Assembly (NCBI RefSeq): GCF_000224145.3
Contig: NC_020173.2
Coordinates: 4,836,261 to 4,900,260, forward strand
DNA from: Ciona intestinalis
Taxonomy: Eukaryota; Chordata; Ascidiacea; Phlebobranchia; Cionidae
Length of the DNA stretch: 64,000 nucleotides
Reading direction: 5' to 3'
The position numbers and the translations under genes are program-made. How positions within the stretch are numbered: the first letter of the stretch is position 1; each line of letters begins with the position of its first letter. Below, piece by piece: positions 35,508 through 45,175 of this stretch. The notes beneath the pieces were generated by a model that was not told the DNA's origin, made no database searches, and saw nothing but the letters and a program-made list of their open reading frames with translations.

Positions 35508-38500
35508 CTACAGAGCATCAATTCTACGGATTCCTCCTTTTCGCATTCGATCCAAGATAACACTTAGTTCGGTATCTTCAGCAGCATCCAGTTCAGCTGC
35601 TTCACATTTAAATGCAATTTGTAAGTAGTTATTCATGTGTTCTTGGTCTATCTTTGGATCATTCATCATCAATTCATTCTTTAAGTCAGCAACTGAAACC
35701 TGAGAAACATAATTGCATTTATTGAAATACGTGAGTAGTTCAATTGCATTTATTGTAAAAATAAATTAGTGTGATAAGAATATGAGATAACTAACACAAA
35801 ATGTTAGTTAAGAATATGAGATAACTAACACAAAATGTTAGTTAAGAATAAGAGGTAACTAACATTTTATAATCAATTAGTTGAAAGTGTATCAGTATTA
35901 GCTCAGTAGTAAGTGCAATTTATTTGATGATTCATTGGGGTTTTCCGGCTTATTGTCAGCATGAGTGTTCTTAAACAATATACTTTGTGTCTGAATGACT
36001 TGAAAGTAGACTTAATTTTATTGTCTCATCTGCCAATATGTTAAACCCAATTATAGGTTGTCATCTTGCATACTTGATTCCATAAAAGATTTGTATATTA
36101 GGCAGTGGACTTATATTTCTAGATATAGATATGTAGACAATAATTTAATTTGTCATGGCTTTTTATTAGTACTAACAACATTACATTATGATATTTTCAC
36201 CTATTTTATTGAACTGAACAAAGTATTTTAACTTTTTTTGTAACTTCACCTGTAACATATATGCAATGGGTCGAATATTTGCATTCTAGACTTAAATACA
36301 TTAGAAACACCTGTGTTTTTATTCAATTGAATGGTAATGTGTTTCAGTATTATAACACACAACTACTTAAAGAATTGCTGCTCCTATATTTTAGCATTTA
36401 CCTTTTCATTTCCCTCCAAATGACTTCCAATCTCTGCAACATAAGCTTCTTTCTCCTCGTTATCTTGCAATCTCAAAGCATTCAGGAAGGAACCTGTATG
36501 CCCTTCCTCATCCTCGGTGAACAGAGCCTGGAACCATTGAAAAATCATGTTAGTTTGATTGAGAAAATCAAAAGTTACTCCAACCTTATCTAGCATAATA
36601 ATAATATTGTAAGGAGTAACATACATTTTTTAACATTTTTTGTGAACACAGTAACAAAGACTAGTTAAATAACACAAATAAGGGAATTTTTGGCAGTCAT
36701 TATACACATGCTGCGGCTAAATACTACTGGAGTAAGAGTATCTTATAAAAGTCGACTGCAAAACTCAAATTGTTTCAATTACTTTTTATATTACCATGTT
36801 ATCTAAATTTGCCTTAAAAAAGAATCCAAAATATTTCATGATAGTATATCCTTCAAATGTAGACTTAATTAATAGCCGACAGTTCTATATAAATTATTCA
36901 CAAATATAGGTTTAGGTAGCAGATCTACTAAAGCGGATCTACTGAACAATAGACAACTTTTGGTTATTAATATAAATTAAAAACCTTGTAATCAATCAGA
37001 GTATTTTCATCAACTTTTAGCTCAAGTTCTTGTATTGCAGCATCAAACAAGGCTTGCGTGCTTGGTTCTTGCTTGAGTGGGAACATTACATTTAATGCAG
37101 CCATGAACTGATCAATGGATAAATTGCCTGTTGAGTAATAAACCTGATTGTTAAGAAGACATTTTAAGTAAATCTCTGAAAGGTTACCTGTTTTTTCAAC
37201 ATCAACTCTGTCAAATTCTGCCATCAACTTTTTCATAATTTCCATTTCCTGGTAGTACAAGTCTTCTGGTCCTGTTAGTTCAAGTAATATGTTCAAATAT
37301 TCATTTTAGGTAAAGTGACTAAAATACTAAAAGTAGATTTCTCTCATAATAGAAAAATAGACCACTCATTCCGAAATATTAACCATGCCCAGAAAGAGAT
37401 TATAACAACAATATACAGAACTAATTTTCAGCAGCAAATAACAACAATAAACAAAACCAATTTTAATATCTTAACAAGACACAGCAGCAGTTACAATTTC
37501 AATCATCCTTTCCTATGATAGCAAACAACTTACCATCTTCAGTTAGAATAGCCAAGAACATACTTGCATAGTGCTCATCTTTGTAATTATTAAGTGCATC
37601 ATGTAAGGAATATCCCCACTCTGCCACTATCTCTTCCAAGTTATTAAACTTTAGCTATAATTACAAAGTGTCAGATCTCAACATAAAAAAAACTCTCTCT
37701 TTATTATAAACTGTGTCGGATTTCACTTAAAAACTTTCGAGTTTTAGCAAAACATTTTATTTTACATGGTTCAGTTTCTGCAGCGTGATATGTCTTGTGA
37801 CCTGGGATTTAGGCCTGAAATGGATCATTTCCCCACTACTAAAGAATTAAAGATTTAATTACATGCACCTTACCAGATAGAACCAGAGATTTAGTTGTGG
37901 TTCGTTATGATATAAATAAGACAGCATATTGTCGCCTTTTATAATTGTTTAACCAAAATCAGCTTAACAATTGATAGAATTAATATTATATATCCAACAG
38001 CATTATGCAAGGTACACAAATGCCACAACTTTTAACAAGATCTTACCATGAAAAAGTCGAACAAGAAATCCGTCATTTTCTGCCTCTTTCCGACTTCAGC
38101 ATCACTTGTTACTTTTTTCACCCAGATTTCTTTCAGGACAGCCGATAACTCAGCTTTACTTAATTTTCGATTTCTGACGGTTCCTTCAAACCGAAGATAT
38201 CTTGAAGAAAAAGTAACATTATAAGTTATTTTTAATACCCTTATAAATTTTAGTTTTTTTAGTAACAAGTGGCAAACAAATATAAAATAGTGTGAAAGAA
38301 TAAAGTAAAAAGGTTTACATTTTAAGTATTAATAAAAAATCTCTAAATGTCATTTAAAATATCACTAAACTTTCCTGATCAGATCTGTTTCTGTGTTGTC
38401 GTAATTTTGAGACACCTTCCTTTTCTGAATCTCATCTTCTTGGTAAACTAAATATCTCTTGGCATGGTATACAGAGTTAAGTTTATGTCTGCAACTTGTA

Positions 38501-41044
38501 CTGAGCTTACAAACTGTTACATGTACATAGAAAAATACAGCATACAAATTTGAATTGCAAAGTACAAATTAGTCGCACTTCGGAATATCTTCGGATGTTC
38601 CTTTTCCATCCAGTAAGTCTGGACCTTGTGATCCAGTTTTGATTCACCGATNNNNNNNNNNNNNNNNNNNNNNNNNNNNNNNNNNNNNNNNNNNNNNNNN
38701 NTGATAATTACGATTGTAGGCCTAATTACTTTGAAGTTATCAAATTATTATTTAGATTACCGTTGTAAACCAAAGTGTCAATATGTTATAAGACATAACA
38801 CTTGAGTTTGGTTTTCAAATTTATAAAATTAAATAATTGTTTAGATAAAGTGGATTTGTATACATAAAGGCCATTAAACCTCCATAGCTGATATTATACT
38901 ACATTCATACAACATATGATGCCCTTGTTTTCATAAAGTATAGTATTATATTTGGACATCTATGTTTATTAATATAAATAGTACAAGCCATACTTAGAAC
39001 ATCTTTAGCAAGTAGCGTAGTTTATAAAAGAGTTAGATAAATTGTACTTTTTCACCTGGTACTATTTCACCACATTTTTTCCACTGCGGTCTGGGAGTTG
39101 CACTGCGACGTAAAGTTTCAGCTTCGGTGTAAAACTGATCACGCTGGTCTAAAACCTGTAAACAGAACATATATTACACACTTACTATTTATACAATGGC
39201 TTGTGAAAAATCAATATACTTTAAAAGATTTAAAACGTATATAAAAGATGGCATAACAATTGTGAAGATAAGGTATTTACTCATAAGAATTGTAATCATA
39301 AATGTGCACTGTCAAAAAATGTTAGCAAAAAAGTATCAATTGAGAAATAGCTACAGGCTCAGATGCATAGTAATAAACCGAAGTCTTACCTGTTTATGTA
39401 CATCTAATATAGTTTCATGTTCGTCTTTAAGCTGTTGGAAATCATCAGTCAACGTGGTGTATTTTTCATTCAGTTCAGCAAACTTTGCTTCCAGCATTTC
39501 AAAGTTTCTTCTTGGAACAACATCTCCATAATCAGCTTGCATCCTGGTAAGTTCATCAGCTTGTCTTGATAAATCTTCTCTTGCAACCTAAGGGGTGTTT
39601 GTCAGTTTTAACTTACAATAACTAGAAATGTACATGTTAGGTCATAACACTACCTGATACCATAGAGTCTCAAACTGTACAGATTGAAATATGCTTAGGT
39701 ATCTTAACTTTTGCATTAACTTAATAAACAGTTTGAAAGCTGTATACAATGCCTCTGTCTTGATATGAGCTCAGGTATGGTGCTTAACTTTTGCATCAAC
39801 TTATTAGAGTTTTTATTAGCTGTGCAAAATCGTAAAATGTCAGCTTTTAACACTACACTATTGTTTGCCACAGATTTTTCAGAAAATGTAAGTGGGCCTA
39901 ATCCTAACAAGTTTGAAAGTCAAAAAAACTGTCTCTAAAATACTAATACTAAAATAATATAAAGATATTTCCAGCATTGAAAATTATGTTATAATAAACA
40001 ATTATGATAATTTATAATAAACCTTCAGTGATAGTTTAAGTCTGATTGGGTCATCATCTGCGTCAATGGTTCCTTGTCCAGCTGCACGTTTCAAATCTTC
40101 TTGTTGGTGTCTCAGATCATTCATGTCAGAAATTAGAAGTTTTCTCATGTCACATTCATTTCGATACCTTTTATAAATAAAATAAACAAAGTCATACATG
40201 GAAATAGTAACACCTAACACACATACTGAGTATACATGATGTCATATTTTATATAAACACAAATTTCACTTTAGATCAAGCCACATCAAGTAAAATATTA
40301 ATTAGCAAGCTACTTACAAAATATATGTTTTTTACCAACTTGTACTCAAAATTGACCATTACAAGTTAGGGTAAATTATATTGTGTTTAAAGATTGCCAC
40401 AAACTGCCGTACTTCCTATATTCAGTTGAAAGTTCTTCTTGTAACTTTGCAACTTGTGCTTGCAACGAAACTTCTTTCTCTCTCATACTGTCAATGTAAC
40501 GAAGAAGTTCCATTTTGTTTCTTCGTAAATTTAAAATCTCCAAACGCTCCTGCAATCATAAACACTTGCTAGCAACATATGAATGAATGTAACTTGATTG
40601 ATTTATCCTTGCATTAAGCATTATTAACAGTGTTCATACACCTCATGCCAGCTTATGAGTTATCGCATATGCTTTGTGGGTGATTATGTACTTTTGTATG
40701 GCTGATAATTTAAACAAATGGGTTAAAGCAATTGCTATTAAGTGTCCCAAGGAAATACTAACCACAATGTTAACAACAATGGGCTACATAGATAAATTCA
40801 TACTTATTTTAAATGTGAGAAAGAATAGTCACAGCACCTCTTCCCTTATTTTCATGACTTTTTGATCACATTGTTCAGATACAGTAATCAACATTGACTT
40901 AAGGGGTTCCAACTCTCTTATCTTCTGCCTATAGTGACTCAACATCTTTTCATATTCATTCTTTATCTGCAAGATCAAACAAAAATTACGAAAACTGAAA
41001 CATGTAATTAAGGATTAGTGAATTAACACTATTCTCAATATATT

Positions 41045-41085
<41 letters not shown>

Positions 41086-41948
41086 TAAATCACAAATACA
41101 ACTCAATCAGAAATCATATATTTAAGTTGTTGACTTAGAATATAACAATAAACCTGAGATAATAAAGGTTTGTAGGTTTTGAAATCTTCAATAAGATACT
41201 CAAACACTTCACGATAAGCTTGCAATCTTAGCTCATTGGGTTTTCCATCAGAACATTCCAATTCAACTATTTCCTTTCTTACGTAAGTTTCTAGAGCCAC
41301 AAGGAACTTTGGTTTGGGAATAATGGATTTCTATGAGAAAACAAGTCTGAATGAAATGCCATGAAATCATACAAGTATAATTTCTGGGTATGTATATAAA
41401 AATGTCACTCTGCAGCTTAACACTTTAAGGTTACTGAAAAATGATAGGCAGATTTTACCTTTACAATTGTTAGGTCTTTGTGAAAACTCTTTCCAATCAA
41501 AGAAGTATCTGAAACACTTTGACTAGCATATGCGGGCCATGATTCAATTTCTCCTGATTTTGTATCTTGATTTGGTTGTAAGCTTTGTTGTGAAGGTAAA
41601 AGATGCTGAAAATAAAATATAGTTGATTAGTATTACAAATAATAGACTTCTTAACATAGAATTATAAAAACCTAAAGGATGTCTAACAAAAGATACTGAT
41701 GTTAGTTTTTTGTTGGAAATAGCTACAGGCTCAATGCAACATTAATAAAAAAAGTTTATTATTACATTTTGTATGATGTATTAACACTACAATGAAAATT
41801 CATCACATGGTAGGCTTGGTAAGCTACTCACTTTGGTGTTTGAGCCTGTCAGTGTGTAGGATGTTGAAGTCTTATCTTTCTTGGCTACCTCATATGAGTT
41901 ATGGCTTTGTTGTTCAATAGGTGGAAGCTTGGGTGGTTTAACAGACAT
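35508..41948 (-). CDS. TSNAXIP1: Translin-associated factor X-interacting protein 1 homologue
   Basis: TSNAXIP1 is a coiled-coil protein named for binding TSNAX and known mainly from testis. Exons from the start: 41832-41948, 41459-41605, 41154-41330, 40838-40966, 40413-40549, 40023-40167, 39390-39587, 39056-39155, about 38579-38640 (its 5' edge reaches the gap), 38047-38200, 37534-37654, 37188-37271, 36985-37127, 36402-36527 and 35508-35699. The N-terminal TSNAXIP1_N-type part contains FLVALETYVRKEIVELECSD and a long coiled coil (EEERLEILNLRRNKMELLRY, EAKFAELNEKYTTL). The C-terminal part has YLRFEGTVRNRKLSKAELSA and an EF-hand-like FDRVDVEKTGNLSIDQF. A 50-N gap at 38652-38701 may hide part of one exon. 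CFAP141 lies 182 bp upstream on the same strand. Confidence 0.88.
35795..35876. repeat. Short tandem repeat of a palindromic unit
   Basis: Two and a half copies of a unit of about 34 bp in which TAACTAACA and TGTTAGTTA form inverted halves around 'caaaa'. It lies in a TSNAXIP1 intron. Confidence 0.75.
38652..38701. other. Assembly gap (50 N) in TSNAXIP1
   Basis: Run of 50 N immediately 5' (on the minus strand) of the exon at about 38579-38640. Confidence 0.99.
40570..40740. repeat. Degenerate SINE body in TSNAXIP1 intron
   Basis: 'aatgaatgtaactt', 'ctcatgccagcttatgag', 'tgggtgattatg' and 'tatggctgataattt' follow the same order as in the SINE at 59.6-59.9 kb, but are strongly diverged. Confidence 0.45.
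41048..41082. repeat. (AT)n microsatellite
   Basis: About 17 AT dinucleotides in a TSNAXIP1 intron. Confidence 0.9.
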
Positions 41949-42130
41949 AATTCAAAGATTATAAAAACACACATAAAACACAATCTAAAAATTTTGCAAA
42001 AAAATTAAAAATATTTCATAAAAATATACTTCTATGTGTAATTGCAAAAGCAAATGATAAAATAATATATGGCGAATTTATATTAATTAAAACACTTGTG
42101 CAACATGCAAAACAAGTACGTTAAATGTTT

Positions 42131-42493
42131 TTAAGTGCGTTTGATGTAGAATGCTTTTCCAATTTTATGTAGCTCCTGCTCATACATGTCATGCTCTCTT
42201 TCAAGAAGTTCTCTAAGTGCAGCTCTTCTTACAGCAACAACCGCTTTGTTGGCATATGACAGTTCATGCTTGATTTCTTCTTTATTCAGTCTGTATCTTT
42301 GCGTCTGGCTGGCCTCTTCAAGACCTTCTGCCCAACCAGCTTTAAGGTTATCATTCTTTTCAGTCGTTACTTGCAAGATCCTCTCAGCCATTAACTCATC
42401 TTTCATGATTCTTTCTTTTTCCACTTTCAGTGAATTTATCAAGCTTCCACCTCTATTAGCTACCTCAAATCGGAGAGACATGTTCATACTCAT
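42131..42493 (-). CDS. CFAP141: CFAP141, ciliary microtubule inner protein
   Basis: CFAP141 (C1orf189) is a small protein of the axonemal doublet lumen in animals. This single-exon ORF of 120 codons ends with the family's conserved C-terminus: ALRELLEREHDMYEQELHKI followed by GKAFYIKRT. The human protein, about 101 aa, ends in an equivalent LFEKEH...QELNQMGKAFYVERF-type sequence. The middle is alpha-helical and charged (KEEIKHELSYANKAVVAVRR). Two ATGs near the start (residues 1 and 5) are both possible; the longer is given. The stop is only 182 bp upstream of the TSNAXIP1 ATG on the same strand, with no gene between, suggesting co-transcription. Confidence 0.9.
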   Translation of the reverse strand: MSMNMSLRFEVANRGGSLINSLKVEKERIMKDELMAERILQVTTEKNDNLKAGWAEGLEEASQTQRYRLNKEEIKHELSYANKAVVAVRRAALRELLEREHDMYEQELHKIGKAFYIKRT

Positions 42494-43403
42494 CTTGAAA
42501 TTTCAGATCTTCCAAATAACTGTAGTTTTAATATAAACCTCTTTGTTTTTATAAAAATGCTGTGAAACAAATTAAATCATAAAATATAACAGCAAAATAT
42601 TAACACTTTTACCTTAAAAAGCTACCGATAAAGTTACAAAGTATATTAAGTGGTATGACATTCAGTTTTATAGCTCGCTATTTAGCCTATTTATACAAAA
42701 TATTACCGGTAAAGCGTTGAATTTCTAAAGCGGAATATTCGTACGCTAACAAGCATTATAAAAAACTAAAACCCTTAACGTTTAAAACCATATAAACATC
42801 TAGTGGCAATACATTATAAATTAAAACAAAACCACAAAACAAACTTCATGTTTTTCAATTTATCTGCCGCGTCTGCGATCTCCATAGCAGCAGTTCACTA
42901 CACTGCCACCTGGTGGTCGATGATTTTTTCACTTTTATGTGGGGTAAAATAATAAATGCTGGAGATGGTTTAGCGTGAAAGCAGAACCTATTTAGGTTAA
43001 TACCATTTTTTAAACAAGCATTATGTCGACTTTACGATCACCAAAGAAAACGTCACGCCATTTAAAATACCGTGATTATTATTATACCTGAGACAACTTA
43101 TGGCAGAATAGCCGTGTCGTTTATTGCCGCGAAACCGAGTACTGCGTGCAAATAATACGGTATTTGTGTTAACAAACTAAAATTTTAATTAATCATTTCA
43201 CAGTAACTACAATTTAATTGCGTTTTAGTAAGGAGCAGCAGTGAAAAGTATTAGTTAAACAAGATTCAACAAACACAATAAAGTTGGTCCGTAGTAAATG
43301 GTTTTTCAACCGTAGTCGTTATTTGTAAAATGATTTCTGTGTAAATTATGAAATGCTAAATTAGCAGCCGTTTATAAGCCAATCCCAAAGGCAATTGTAA
43401 GAA
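42494..43403. other. CFAP141 promoter side and QDPR 3' flank
   Basis: No supported ORF. AT-rich, with a GC-richer spot at 42.87-42.92 kb. Confidence 0.3.
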
Positions 43404-44432
43404 CTACACTGGAGTAGCAGTAGTTGCACCACTTGCAGTTTCTACTTTCAACAAGCTGCCAGATGCTGGCCTCTTTTCTCCCTTTGCCCAAACCAAGAAT
43501 GTTCTGTAATTTAAAAATGAGTTATAATTAATGATAAAAATATAAACAATTATTTAAAATGAATTAAATTAACTTACTCAGATATATATTCTAGTGGTGT
43601 CCATGAAGAGAAATCTGCATTTGGCATGTTCTTTCTGTTCATAGGAGTATCCAGAGTAACCCTACATAGTACATAAATTATATCTTGCATCAAACTGGAT
43701 TTAACAATAATTTACGGTGCTATGCATAGTACAGATGAGTTGACGGGCAATCCACTGCTTGAGTCAGACAAACTCTTGCATAGTTGATGTACTGCTGCTT
43801 TGGCCAACCCATAGCCAATCATTCCTGCAATAAATTGCATAAAATAAACATTACAGTGTATGTCACTTCTTTGTCAAAATTAAAATTAAGTCAAACCTGA
43901 AGTTCCTTCTAAAGCAGGAGCTGCTCCAGTTAAAGTCAACAGCCCTCCTTGCTTTAAAAACTTGGAAGCCAAATTTCCAGCAATGGTTGAGCTCCACACA
44001 CTTTGTTTCCACATCATATCGCAGTTTTTCACATAATCTAAATGAAATTATTTGCTAAATAACCAAGTAGTAAAATTAGAGCAAAATGACTTACTTTGAC
44101 TTGCTGCATTTCCACCTGCCCATCCTCCAGCCACACAAAATATTGCATCAACTTTTTGTTTACCCAACAGAGAGCCCAACCCATCAACAACTTCAGCATG
44201 TTGATCTTGCCAAGAATTGAGATTCTTGATCAGCACATTCTGATCAGCTGCATCATTTGACATCAAATCAATTGAAGTTACATGCTGTAACATTAAAATA
44301 TAGTTTAATATGCAGTTTAAAAATCCAATGACAAAAATGATTTTAGCTTACGTGATTATTGCTTTTAAAGTGGCTTACAATATTTCTTCCCAAAGCGCCA
44401 CAGCCTCCGTATATAACTACTTTTAACGACAT
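43404..44432 (-). CDS. QDPR: Dihydropteridine reductase
   Basis: QDPR is an NADH-dependent short-chain reductase that regenerates tetrahydrobiopterin from quinonoid dihydrobiopterin, the cofactor of aromatic amino acid hydroxylases. Six exons: 44352-44432, 44095-44284, 43897-44037, 43716-43824, 43578-43661 and 43404-43503, totalling 705 nt (234 aa; human 244). The N-terminal nucleotide-binding loop is [15 protein letters not shown]. Family motifs are [30 protein letters not shown], the catalytic YxxxK in [16 protein letters not shown], and [20 protein letters not shown]. The last exon reads [20 protein letters not shown] and ends TPV, slightly shorter than in human. It is divergent from BAG3, with starts 744 bp apart. 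Confidence 0.96.
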
Positions 44433-45175
44433 GTTTCTATACTAACCTAGGAACGCAGAAAAGGTTTTAATAGCGACAATGTGTACGTACTGCCACTGTA
44501 CATGTAATAAATGCGTGCGTGAGTCTTCCTGGCGTGTGGTAATGTGATTATAAGCATGGCCTACCAGAAGGTTAATTAATACTGTGTTATTTATTCTGCC
44601 TCTTAACTAAGTAAACCTAGATTACTGGACATACATAATATCGGATTGCAATATTGATATCGCTTCATACCAAAGAGACAACCTTACCAATATAGGCGGC
44701 GTATCATAATGTGATATGTTGCGGCAGATATTCGAGTATAGTTGACCTTTTTCGCCGCAAAATCCGTCAAAATACACATCATGTAAAAGTTTAACCAGAC
44801 ATTTTGGTTTGTCGTGCAATATGTAAGACAGCTTCTTGGTTTGAGCCCAGTAATAACTAATCTTGTGCAAACAACATTTCCTATCATATATATTGGGCAC
44901 TGGAGCGTTACAACAAATGGAATAAAAGGAAGAAGGCAGCAAACCTTGATTTCGACGAAGGGTCATTCGCGGTTTAAACTCAACCATCCAACGATACAGG
45001 GTATGCGTACGCGCGTTTGTCTTATTTGTAGTCCAGCGTGGTAAATTCTTTACCAACAAGTTCGTAGTGAAGTGTTTTTGGTTGTATAAGGAAGTGACAC
45101 TTCTAGATTCGTTTAAAAGTTGAAAAAGGGTGTTAAGGTTTTGTAAATACATTGGTTATTTACATCCGAAGGGAT
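44433..45175. promoter_or_regulatory. Shared QDPR-BAG3 divergent promoter region
   Basis: Region between two divergent start codons. An imperfect heat-shock-like site (TTCTAGATTC, 45101-45110) lies 66 bp before the BAG3 ATG. A 176-codon minus-strand ORF (44622-45152) fills most of the region but has no recognisable domain. Confidence 0.4.

Noticed and set aside
44622-45152. 176-codon minus-strand ORF between QDPR and BAG3
   Set aside because: No domain, composition resembles translated non-coding DNA, and it lies across the divergent promoter region. Left as unannotated unless transcript evidence appears.
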